A stretch of DNA of 46,100 nucleotides from Halobellus clavatus (lineage in GTDB: Archaea; Halobacteriota; Halobacteria; Halobacteriales; Haloferacaceae), in contig NZ_FNPB01000020.1 in assembly GCF_900107195.1 (NCBI RefSeq), positions 1 through 46,100 on the forward strand. Reading direction: 5' to 3'. The notes under the pieces are model-generated. The model saw nothing but the letters and a program-made list of their open reading frames with translations, did not search any database and had not been told where the DNA came from. Within the stretch, counting starts at the first letter, position 1. Each line of letters begins with the position of its first letter. The translations under genes were made by a program, and so were the position numbers. Shown here one piece after another: positions 15,100-21,500 of the stretch.

Positions 15100-15390
15100 A
15101 TGGGGACGATCTCGACACGCGTTCCCGACGAGCTGGAAGCCGAACTCGAGGCATATCTCGAGGAGGAAAAGCTCGACCGGAGCACGGCCGTTCGGAAACT
15201 CCTCTCCGAGGGGCTCGAAGAGTGGCGTCGCGAACAGGCACTCGATCAGCTTGCGGCCGGATCCATCACATTCAGCAAGGCGGCTGAGCTGGCCGGGATG
15301 TCGGTCTGGGATTTCGCCCAGCTCGCCAAAGAACGTGATATCACCTGGGTAGCGGACGACCATCTCGACGCAGATCTTGAGGCGTTGTGA
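15100..15390 (+). CDS. UPF0175-type antitoxin with ribbon-helix-helix start
   Basis: The product has 96 residues from ATG 15100 (MGTISTRVPDELEAELEAYL). The N-terminal half is a ribbon-helix-helix (TISTRVPDELEAEL, DRSTAVRKLLSEGLEEWRRE). The C-terminal half has the UPF0175 signature ALDQLAAGSITFSKAAELAG followed by MSVWDFAQLAKERDI. UPF0175 proteins usually precede a DUF3368 PIN-domain ribonuclease and act as its antitoxin. Here only the C-terminus of that partner survives downstream (15397-15537). The frame is open upstream to 15016, but the chosen start follows a plausible promoter (TTTGCATACG near 15080) and fits the RHH start. Confidence 0.85.
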   Translation: MGTISTRVPDELEAELEAYLEEEKLDRSTAVRKLLSEGLEEWRREQALDQLAAGSITFSKAAELAGMSVWDFAQLAKERDITWVADDHLDADLEAL

Positions 15391-15396
15391 ATGTGA

Positions 15397-15537
15397 ATGT
15401 TGAAACTCGCTAGCGAGGGAACGCTCAGTGTCGACGATGCCCGAACCGTAATTGATGCGATGATCGACGAGGGCAGGTACTGCGCTCCCGATGTCTACGC
15501 GAAGATCATCCAGAAACTCGACTCGCTGGCAGACTGA
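15397..15537 (+). pseudogene. C-terminal remnant of a DUF3368 PIN-domain toxin
   Basis: The frame begins ATG 15397 and encodes 46 residues with LASEGTLSVDDARTVIDAMI and APDVYAKIIQKL. These match the end of DUF3368 PIN proteins, which typically have GT.G.L..A...GL......DE....G.....Y...L. The N-terminal PIN domain with its acidic metal-binding residues is absent, so no ribonuclease activity is possible. It follows the UPF0175 gene after six bases, as in intact pairs. I infer that a deletion removed most of the toxin and left the antitoxin. Confidence 0.6.
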
Positions 15538-15723
15538 TCTGCCCCCGCTGCAGCACAGAGGGAACAATCCATAGCGAGAGTCCGTTCTTCTTTCGGTCTG
15601 TTCGCGTGCCATCACAAATATAATATTAGTCTGATACTATCCACTCGACTATATGTGGACTTTCGCCTCGCTACCACTGCAACTGACCGAATCTATAGCA
15701 CGTCGGTGACTTTCCCGAGTGTG

Positions 15724-15766
15724 TTAACCAACGTCACGAATTCACGACCTACATTTTGTTGGTTAA
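15724..15766. repeat. Long-spaced inverted repeat, family A, copy 3
   Basis: TTAACCAACG at 15724-15733 (last base differs from the other copies) and TGTTGGTTAA at 15757-15766, with a 23-base spacer. It lies in a 300-bp region without genes between the broken toxin and the regulator at 15844. The rest of that region (15538-15723) is AT-rich near 15615-15650 and shows no other feature. Confidence 0.6.
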
Positions 15767-15843
15767 TGTCTGGAGCACCATCTTGGTAGATGAACGACTG
15801 GAGTAGTCGCTGGAGACAGACGACAAGAATGTCCTCTGGCAGC

Positions 15844-16236
15844 TTACGAATAGGCGTCGTTGAACTCCCGTTCACGGCGCATCAGCTCCTCGGCACCGTG
15901 CTCAAGAATACCCCGCCCCATTGCCGTCGGCCGATAGTACGTGTAAAAACCCTGGCTGTCAGCGGTCCGTCGCTGGCGCTTGTCGACGAGCCCGACGTCG
16001 ACGAGTTCGTCAAGATGGTAGTGGAAATTGTGGGACTCGACATCGACCGCAGTCTTGAGATCGGCAGCACTCAGTTCGTCGTTGGCGACGAGCGTGCGAA
16101 GGATTCGGAACCGCGTCGGGTGGCCGATCGCCTGTTGCATCGCGAGGTACTCCTCGAGCGTCAGCCCGCTCTCTTCGGGAAGCGGCGGGTCCGGCTGACG
16201 AACCTCCTCTGTTGGCTGGCGATCGGTTTCGAACAT
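15844..16236 (-). CDS. Winged-helix transcriptional regulator (ArsR-like)
   Basis: The product has 130 residues from ATG 16236 (MFETDRQPTEEVRQPDPPLP); the longer frame would need a TTG at 16251. A winged helix covers about 40-105: AIGHPTRFRILRTLVANDEL, SAADLKTAVDVESHNFHYHL, DELVDVGLVDKRQRR. The HPTRFRIL...HYHLDELVD pattern is the standard ArsR-type core. No cysteine metal site is present. The palindrome at 16257-16273 just upstream is a likely operator. The protein is related to the regulator at 9495-9911, including the tyrosine-rich wing (FYTYYRPTAMG versus YSYYELTGLG). Confidence 0.85.
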   Translation of the reverse strand: MFETDRQPTEEVRQPDPPLPEESGLTLEEYLAMQQAIGHPTRFRILRTLVANDELSAADLKTAVDVESHNFHYHLDELVDVGLVDKRQRRTADSQGFYTYYRPTAMGRGILEHGAEELMRREREFNDAYS

Positions 16237-16256
16237 CTGGAGGTGGCCCAATCCGG

Positions 16257-16273
16257 ATATGGTATGGCCATAT
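16257..16273. promoter_or_regulatory. Candidate operator and promoter of the regulator at 15844
   Basis: ATATGG (16257-16262) and CCATAT (16268-16273) form a perfect inverted repeat with a 5-base centre. It overlaps the TATA-like ATATAC of the leftward promoter, about 20-37 bases before ATG 16236, so a bound repressor would block TBP. Confidence 0.5.
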
Positions 16274-16308
16274 ACTTAGTCATTCTCGACTACGCTCTTG
16301 TGAAGCGG

Positions 16309-16824
16309 ATTATATGCGGAACAGGCGCAATACCACGGCCTTCAGGCCGTGGATACGCGCCGTCACTTAGTGACACGTTCCACCGACAATTGCAGAGCCG
16401 AGTTTCTAATCCATACGTTCAAGTGGCAAAAACCGCTATACCGTGGTACGGTCAGGTCGGAACGGAGCGGATTCCGAACGACCTTCGGAGGCGGCCAGCC
16501 CGCCACCCAATGAGACAATATCCGGAACGCCGACGTGGTGAACGCGAATCCCAGACAGGTTCGTCTTGTGCCCCGTCGGTCGAGCAAGCTTCAAGATACC
16601 TCCGAGTCCGGCGACGTGTCAGCGACTCCCTGCTGGCACAAACAACAGATGGGAGTCAACGACGCCGAGGATAGGAGTACCAGCCGCTTGGCACGGCTAG
16701 ACAGCCACCGACCACGACGACTGGGTTAGACGCGGACTCCCGTGAAGTGGCGGCGTCTATGGTTGCAGACCTGAAACTCCCACCGCTCGGGATTCCTCCG
16801 CGTGAACGCGGAGGAGGATGTCAA
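16309..16824 (+). mobile_element. PATE-type non-autonomous element, copy 2 (about 515 bp)
   Basis: It aligns with copy 1 (10010-10520). The left-end hairpin has the CCACGGCCTTCAGGCCGTGG core (about 16331-16350). Shared internal words include GGAACGGAGCGGATTCCG and AATATCCGGAA, and both end GCGGAGGAGGATGTCAA (here 16824). The RNA-like hairpins are AGCCG-CTTGGCA-CGGCT (16682-16698) and TAGACGC/GCGTCTA (16727-16759); their stems differ from copy 1 while pairing and loop are kept. There is no protein-coding potential. It lies directly next to a decayed tnpB of another type. A guide taken from the right flank would be TGGTGAGGCCTCTCCGGACT. Confidence 0.72.
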
Positions 16825-16939
16825 TGGTGAGGCCTCTCCGGACTGAGTGAACTCGGTCGATCGCTTCTTTCAACCTGTCTCGCTCCCGCTCTGGTGAGTC
16901 CGGCCGTCGTGCAGAGCTACAACAAAATCGCCCGACAGC

Positions 16940-17431
16940 TCGCCACCAACAATGTTCTACGCAAGAACGTACGGGATATACCTGCATCGTGCCGCCAACG
17001 AGATCGTGGCTGAAGCCCTCGAACACGACTGTTCGCATATCGTGTTCGGGGACCTGACCGACATTCGTGAGACTATGCCAGAGGCATCGTGGCACCATCT
17101 GTGGACGTTCCGCCGCCTCTACGAGTACGTCGAAGACTAAGCTAGAGAACAAGGCGTCAAAGCCCGTGCAAGTGGGCCCACGGAACACGTCAAAACGGTG
17201 TTCGACCTGGGGTTTGCTCACGACGACAACCGCCACGGCGAGGATTTCGAATGTCAGGATTGCGGCTACCAGAACCACGCCAAATACAATGCTTCCAAGA
17301 ACCTCGGTGTTCAGTCTCTTCGGTGTCAGCAAAACGCAGACGACGGAGGCGCACCCGTAGACGTGCGCTTGAATCGCGGGACGCTGAACGTGAGTGAAGA
17401 GTTCGACCTTCCTGCCTCATTCGAGGCGTAG
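16940..17431 (+). pseudogene. tnpB: Decayed tnpB, C-terminal half
   Basis: The sequence from about 16952 matches the second half of the TnpB encoded at 7437: [20 protein letters not shown], then [18 protein letters not shown] followed by a stop, then a shifted frame with AHDDNRHGEDFECQDCGYQN. Catalytic residues are lost: the FEDLTDIR motif reads FGDLTDIR, and the last Asp in NADYN reads NHAKYN. The first CxxC of the zinc finger is missing. The N-terminal half is absent, replaced by 100 bases of unrecognised sequence after the PATE-type element. Its 3' end keeps an omegaRNA-like structure and the right-end hairpin. Confidence 0.85.
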
Positions 17432-17513
17432 AACGGGAGTCCACGCGAAAGCCCTACCCTCAACGAGCGAGTGGGGCCATTGCCCCCGAGCGAAGTAGGG
17501 TAGAGTAGTTTAC
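17395..17513 (+). ncRNA. Omegarna-like 3' end and right end of the decayed tnpB element
   Basis: GCCTC/GAGGC (17414-17427) lies just before the conserved GGGAGTCCAC (17435-17444), as in the elements at 7299 and 28190, with a different but pairing stem. The right-end hairpin CTACCCT...AGGGTAG follows, and the element ends GTAGTTTAC at 17513. The last bases supply the TAA stop of the convergent regulator at 17510-17854. Since the neighbouring protein is dead, this RNA could only act with another TnpB. Confidence 0.4.
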
Positions 17514-17854
17514 TCACCGGCTGCGTTCAGCGCACTGTTCAACTCGAAAAGCTCCTGAACGGCATCGCTCTTGGCGACTCGATACCGGCGGGGTGACGAG
17601 TTCGCTACTTCCTCGACGATCTCGGTTTCTACCAGAAGGTCGATGTACTTGCTCACTGTCTGCCGGGTAACGCCAGCATGATCCGCGAGCTCCGTCTTGG
17701 TGAACTCTCGGCCCGGGGGGAGCGTGAGAATGGCGTCGATGAGGATTGGGACACTCTCGTGCTGAAAGAGATACAAGACACCGCTCGGATTCTCCAGGCG
17801 GGCCTCCTTGGTGTCCTTCTCCGCTGCTGGGTGTTTCTGAGGTGATTCGCTCAT
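17510..17854 (-). CDS. Winged-helix regulator
   Basis: The product has 114 residues from ATG 17854. The helix-turn-helix lies at about 45-80: TLPPGREFTKTELADHAGVT then RQTVSKYIDLLVETEIVEEV, followed by a wing SSPRRYRVAKSD. An N-terminal segment (VLYLFQHESVPILIDAIL) probably forms dimer contacts. It is divergent from the gene at 17949, and a perfect 16-bp palindrome lies between their promoters, so it probably represses itself and perhaps its neighbour. Its TAA stop is part of an insertion-sequence right end (17513), with no visible loss of the C-terminus beyond a few residues. Confidence 0.82.
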   Translation of the reverse strand: MSESPQKHPAAEKDTKEARLENPSGVLYLFQHESVPILIDAILTLPPGREFTKTELADHAGVTRQTVSKYIDLLVETEIVEEVANSSPRRYRVAKSDAVQELFELNSALNAAGE

Positions 17855-17897
17855 ACTGCTGGTTTACCGGTGATAACACATAACTGTTGTCCCGGGC

Positions 17898-17913
17898 GTT
17901 AATGCGCATTAAC
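17898..17913. promoter_or_regulatory. Palindromic operator between divergent genes
   Basis: GTTAATGCGCATTAAC is a perfect 16-bp palindrome. It lies 44 bases upstream of the regulator start (17854) and 36 bases upstream of the rightward start (17949), so it could control both promoters. Binding by the regulator encoded at 17510 is inferred. Confidence 0.6.
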
Positions 17914-17948
17914 ACACTCTTATCAAAGAGGCATAGAAAGAGGGGAAT

Positions 17949-18266
17949 ATGCGTAAGCCGTCGGTGAAATGTGCGCTCCTCGCAGCAATGATAGCCGAGC
18001 ATCGGTGGGGATCGCCTATCGTTGAAGAGAACCTCCTCTCTATTGCTGCTATCGAGACGAGTGACTACCCCACCGCCAGCGACGTCTTCGACGAGCTGCG
18101 GTCCAAGCCCTACATCACGAATCAAGGGAACCGAGGAATCGAACTCGACAACAGCGAGTTCGGTCACCTAGCCGATGTCCTCTACCACGAGTGCGACTGG
18201 GAACCGTTTGAGATCAAAAGCCGCCTGAAACACTACGAGGGCTGGGAAACCCACGACTGGGCGTGA
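17949..18266 (+). CDS. Conserved haloarchaeal protein of unknown function
   Basis: The product has 105 residues from ATG 17949 (MRKPSVKCALLAAMIAEHRW). The C-terminal half (IELDNSEFGHLADVLYHECD, then EPFEIKSRLKHYEGWETHDW) is the part I recall from other haloarchaeal proteins of this size. No function is known to me. It has no membrane segment and is mostly helical. It is transcribed divergently from a winged-helix regulator and shares the palindrome at 17898 with it. The 95 bases after it, before the next element, hold nothing I recognise. Confidence 0.72.
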   Translation: MRKPSVKCALLAAMIAEHRWGSPIVEENLLSIAAIETSDYPTASDVFDELRSKPYITNQGNRGIELDNSEFGHLADVLYHECDWEPFEIKSRLKHYEGWETHDWA

Positions 18267-18491
18267 CCGTGTTCAGACTTACGTAGGCAGATCGTACCCC
18301 CTCGTTTGAGTTCCCGGTGGGACGACTATAGCCCAACTGCGCGTGATCTACAGGCGGTTCGAGGCGAGTGCTTCGGGGCTTGACCCCGAGGGTGAAGCCG
18401 ACAGTGGCCGACCAGCCGCCGGGTTGTCTCTCCCGGCCCACAGGCTCACGGTATCGAAACGCTCACTTCGATCGAAACTGAATAGGTGTGT

Positions 18492-18626
18492 ATGGATCAG
18501 ACTGAGATGGAATGTTACCCGACTGTCCGTGACCGGGGACAGGTCACGATCCCCGAAGATGTGCGCGAACCACTCGGTATCGAACCGGGCGACCGAATCA
18601 AACTCACTGTCGAACGACTGGACTAA
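18492..18626 (+). CDS. AbrB/SpoVT-type DNA-binding protein, 44 residues
   Basis: ATG 18492 opens a 44-residue frame ending TAA 18626. The sequence TVRDRGQVTIPEDVREPLGI then EPGDRIKLTVERL is a complete swapped-hairpin AbrB/MazE motif (RGQVTIP..VRE.LGI.PGD.I). Such proteins bind DNA as dimers and often act as antitoxins or autorepressors. The gene lies wholly inside the IS boundaries and ends five bases before the tnpB start codon, so the two are almost certainly co-transcribed. A role in controlling tnpB or its RNA is an inference. It is below usual gene-calling length limits and easily missed. Confidence 0.75.
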   Translation: MDQTEMECYPTVRDRGQVTIPEDVREPLGIEPGDRIKLTVERLD

Positions 18627-18631
18627 CCCGC

Positions 18632-19864
18632 ATGGACGTAACGCTTCGCTGTCGTGCATATCCCGACGAGGAAACCGCCAGCGAAGCGTGGCGTCACATC
18701 GAAATCCATCGACAGATACGGAACCACGCCATCCGCGACTACTACTCACACGACGACGGAAACAGGCCAACCGCCTACGACCAGCACCGCAAACTCACCG
18801 ACTGGAAACAGCGGTGGCCGCTCTTTTCGGAAGTCTCGGCACACGCCGCTCAACAGACCGTTTCGGAGATACACAAGAACGTCGAGACGCAGAAGGGGCG
18901 GCGGAAAAACGGCCACAAAACGGGTCGATTGAAGTGGCAGGGAAGCGGCGAACGTCGGTCAGTCGCGTATCAGTCCGAAGGCTTCGACGTGAATCACACC
19001 ACGGGCCAAGACGGATACGCAACACTCCGCCTCTCAAAAATCGGCTACATCCCGATTCGAGCGCACCGAGAGCTTCCCGCGACAGAGAACATCAAGCGCG
19101 TCGTGTTGAAGAAGGAGCGAACCGGCGACTGGTTCGTGTGTCTCGTCACGGAACGCCCGGACGAGGACCTTCCCGAAAAGCCCGACCCCAGTACGCTCGA
19201 CCCTGTCGATTGCGTGGGCGTAGACCTCGGGATCCTCTCGTACATCCATACCAGCGACGATACGGCAGTAGATATGCTCGACCTGTCCGACGACTACGAC
19301 CGCTACGGGCGCGAACAGCGGAAACTCGACCGGAAAGAACACGGGTCGAACAACTGGGAGAAACAACGCCAGACTGTCGCCGCGGCGAAGCGGCAAATCA
19401 AACGGAAAGTGCTGGACTACCAGCACAAACTCACGACGTGGCTGGTTCGAGAGTACGATCTGGTGGCCGTCGAGGATCTGGACGTGAAGTCGATGCTGGA
19501 AACTAGCCAGAACGCCAAGACCAAGCAGGACGCTGCATGGTCACGGTTTCTGGACCTCTTGGAGTACAAAGCCGACCTGCATGGCACTCACGTCGTTCGA
19601 GTCGAACCAGCCGGAACCACGAAAGAGTGTTCGGAGTGCGGTGTGGAAACATCGAAACCACTCTGGATTCGAGAACATTCCTGTCCGGCGTGCGGTCACA
19701 CCGAGGACAGAGACCTGAACGCGGCAAAGAATATCCTCTCTCGCGGTCACGAGCAGATAGGGGCGGGACGCTCCGAATCAACGCCTGTGCAGACTGCGCT
19801 CTCTACGGGAACCAACTCGGTTCCTGCAAAGCGCGTCGTGGAAGCAGGAAGCCCCGAGGCTTGA
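18632..19864 (+). CDS. tnpB: TnpB RNA-guided nuclease
   Basis: The product has 410 residues from ATG 18632. Catalytic residues are Asp198 (CVGVDLGIL), Glu281 (LVAVEDLDV) and Asp361 (DRDLNAAKNI). The zinc finger is CSEC (about 333-336) with CPAC (about 351-354). The protein belongs to the branch of the TnpB at 965: both have RKEHGSNNWEKQ and end with a S..AKRV.EAGSP segment encoded by the same RNA-like structure. It is preceded by an AbrB-like gene in apparent operon. It looks active by motif and length. Confidence 0.95.
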   Translation: MDVTLRCRAYPDEETASEAWRHIEIHRQIRNHAIRDYYSHDDGNRPTAYDQHRKLTDWKQRWPLFSEVSAHAAQQTVSEIHKNVETQKGRRKNGHKTGRLKWQGSGERRSVAYQSEGFDVNHTTGQDGYATLRLSKIGYIPIRAHRELPATENIKRVVLKKERTGDWFVCLVTERPDEDLPEKPDPSTLDPVDCVGVDLGILSYIHTSDDTAVDMLDLSDDYDRYGREQRKLDRKEHGSNNWEKQRQTVAAAKRQIKRKVLDYQHKLTTWLVREYDLVAVEDLDVKSMLETSQNAKTKQDAAWSRFLDLLEYKADLHGTHVVRVEPAGTTKECSECGVETSKPLWIREHSCPACGHTEDRDLNAAKNILSRGHEQIGAGRSESTPVQTALSTGTNSVPAKRVVEAGSPEA

Positions 19865-19881
19865 CCTCGGGGTGGGTTCAC
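19745..19881 (+). ncRNA. Candidate omegaRNA of the tnpB element with AbrB gene
   Basis: GGGGC-GGGAC-GCTCC (19760-19774), GGAACC/GGTTCC (19808-19824), the words TCTGCAAAGCG and GAAGCAGGAAGCCC, then the right-end hairpin. These align in order with 2075-2224 and 5574-5750 while the stems change in compensating ways. The expected guide is AATGCCGATCATAACAGTCA from 19882. Confidence 0.5.
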
Positions 19882-20006
19882 AATGCCGATCATAACAGTC
19901 AGTTTCACATTACGAAAAGGCGGCTGCAGCCCGTGGTCTGTCGCGGAGCTGTCGGCTTCCTCTCCGGCTCGAAACCGCTGACTCGTTTCTCGGCTTACTC
20001 AGCTGC

Positions 20007-20444
20007 TTATCCCGGACGTGGCGCTTGTGCATACTTATCGATCTCGGGCGTGGTGTCCAGCCGCGTATACATATCCTGCAACGTCGCTTCAGCTCGTAAG
20101 AGGCCTGCCTCCGATAGCAACGCTCGTCCCTCCTCGGTCAGCCCGTAGAAGCGCCAGGGAAGATCACGTTGTCGACGGTCGTCGGGAAGCACCCGTTCCT
20201 CGACGATACCGTCCTCGATCAAGATCTCGAGATGCTCGCGGATCGTACTCTGGCTCTTGCTGGGGTTCACGTAGCTGAGTTCCTTGAGCGAGGGAAGCTG
20301 CTTCGGATGGGATAGGATATTCTGAATCAAAACGAAGCGGGTCTCCTGAGTGACGGTGTTGAGACGCTGGCGCTGAGTTTCAACGGTACTGTCTATCCCG
20401 GAGAGCGTCCGTGGCGTATCCGAGTTCGAGGGATCAGATGGCAT
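20007..20444 (-). CDS. Winged-helix transcriptional regulator
   Basis: The product has 145 residues from ATG 20444. A helix-turn-helix lies at about 30-85: TQETRFVLIQNILSHPKQLP, SLKELSYVNPSKSQSTIREH, LEILIEDGIVEERVL, then a wing (DDRRQRDLPWRFYGLTEEGR). The C-terminal helix may dimerise. The pattern fits haloarchaeal regulators of the ArsR/PadR fold class; the ligand is unknown. The region before it (19882-20006) holds no gene, and the 110 bases upstream of its start separate it from a DUF6788-like gene. Confidence 0.82.
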   Translation of the reverse strand: MPSDPSNSDTPRTLSGIDSTVETQRQRLNTVTQETRFVLIQNILSHPKQLPSLKELSYVNPSKSQSTIREHLEILIEDGIVEERVLPDDRRQRDLPWRFYGLTEEGRALLSEAGLLRAEATLQDMYTRLDTTPEIDKYAQAPRPG

Positions 20445-20558
20445 AGTAGGCGTTCATAATCATAGGCCGACCGTCGATTCACCCCAAGCTATGGCCGCTT
20501 GAACATTAACTACTTTGGCGAGCACCAAATTGGTATAGACCGAGCCGAAGAGAGACGA

Positions 20559-20897
20559 TCATTCCGTGACCGCTCCTTTGTACTCCCAGTCGAGACTATC
20601 CCCTTGTCGGCGGACGATGTACTTGTAGGGGCCATGGAGCTCGCCAGATTGGCACTTGCAGTTGTCTTTGCCACAGCTGACTTTCTTGATCACCACAGTC
20701 CCCCCGCTCGATTCTTCGACGGCTTCGATCGTCTCGCCTTCGCCGGCGTCGATATCTTCGGCAGCGACGTCCTGGCGGTACTCGAGGAGATCGTCGATCC
20801 AGTCCCGGAGGGTGCGTAAGTCTGCGTCGTCTTGCTTCGGGACGCCCTCAGCGAGATACTGCGGGAGCGAATCGGGAGCCGGTGGTCGAGGGGTCAT
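20559..20897 (-). CDS. DUF6788-like protein
   Basis: The product has 112 residues from ATG 20897 (MTPRPPAPDSLPQYLAEGVP). The C-terminal half has the motif SCGKDNCKCQSGELHGPYKY followed by RRQGDSLDWEYKG, which matches the small DUF6788-type pattern C.K..C.C..G..HGPY.Y. The cysteines suggest metal binding. Function is unknown. Its promoter region is framed by a family B inverted repeat (20900-20945), whose spacer holds the TATA-like CATTTATTC on the minus strand about 30 bases before the ATG. This suggests repression through that repeat. Confidence 0.75.
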   Translation of the reverse strand: MTPRPPAPDSLPQYLAEGVPKQDDADLRTLRDWIDDLLEYRQDVAAEDIDAGEGETIEAVEESSGGTVVIKKVSCGKDNCKCQSGELHGPYKYIVRRQGDSLDWEYKGAVTE

Positions 20898-20899
20898 TG

Positions 20900-20945
20900 T
20901 CTTACCAAACAACACGGACTACTAGAGAATAAATGTTTGGTAAGA
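20900..20945. repeat. Long-spaced inverted repeat, family B, copy 1
   Basis: TCTTACCAAACA at 20900-20911 and TGTTTGGTAAGA at 20934-20945 with a 22-base spacer. Copies at 22922 and 24117 share the right arm exactly. The spacer contains the likely TATA element of the leftward gene starting at 20897. The arms resemble those of family A (TTAACCAACA). Confidence 0.7.
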
Positions 20946-21210
20946 TTTGAGAGCAACCCTCCAGCATTTCCGGAGCAATCACTATCGAGAGTCGCTGAAT
21001 CGGCTGATTATCGAGAATTCAGTAGCTCGGGAGGTTTGGTATCCACCCTTCCGCCAGTTCCGGATCTTTACGTTTCCATGATACTAGAGACTGAAACGGT
21101 GGTGGGTGTGACCGCTCGAACCAACCACGATGATCGAAGGAGGAGTTCGGGACATAGAAACCAGACCGGGCCGCGATTGAGACTACCACGGGATGTGGTA
21201 GGAAGACAGA

Positions 21211-21500
21211 GACACACCACTCTTGCAAGTGAAGCCCAGAATTCGAGACAGGGGAGAAAGTAGTACAGAGAAGCAATTGGGGGATACAAACGTCGGTACC
21301 AGCACAAAGAGAGCCTCTAGGACGTGAATTCTTACAACACCACCACCCAGATATGTCAGCGCTTTAGTTGAAATTGTGGACTGTTGCTCTAGTCACTACT
21401 ACTAGTCTAGTGCTTCACTTGTAACAGTGGTGTGTCTGTGTCCTTCACTTGAAACAGATGTAGGGGTGGTTTTATATAGGGGACGTGAGAAAGCGGTGAC
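21211..21500 (+). other. Origin region, upstream ORB cluster and orc1 promoter
   Basis: Three ORB-like repeats with the core TTCACTTG followed by AGTGGTGTG or a variant: one inverted at 21211-21234, and two direct at 21413-21436 and 21443-21468. The second direct copy is a variant (ATGTAGGGGTG). Just after it, TTTTATATA (21470-21478) is the orc1 TATA element about 25 bases before ATG 21501, so the initiator probably controls its own promoter. The bases between 21240 and 21410 are relatively AT-rich and could contain the unwinding element. The adjoining stretch from 20946 to 21210 shows no gene. Confidence 0.75.

Larger units (their letters stand above)
18362..19881 (+). mobile_element. tnpB element carrying an AbrB-like gene
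   Basis: The left end begins near AGGCGAGTGC (18362) with the hairpin CGGGG-CTTGA-CCCCG (18373-18387). The right end has CCCCGAGG-CTTGA-CCTCGGGG and ends GGTGGGTTCAC at 19881. The element at 31836-33264 has nearly the same left end (AGGCGAGTGC, CTTGACCCCGAGGGTGAAGC) and right end (CTTGACCCCGAGG, GGTTCAC) although its TnpB is of a different type. Inside are an AbrB-like gene and tnpB five bases apart; there is no tnpA. Boundaries come from comparing the two elements. Confidence 0.72.

Noticed and set aside
16940-17431. A nuclease-dead TnpB acting as an RNA-guided repressor
   Set aside because: Catalytic Glu and Asp are replaced, which fits dead TnpB repressors, but the copy is also missing its N-terminal half and carries an internal stop and frameshift, so it cannot be a working protein.
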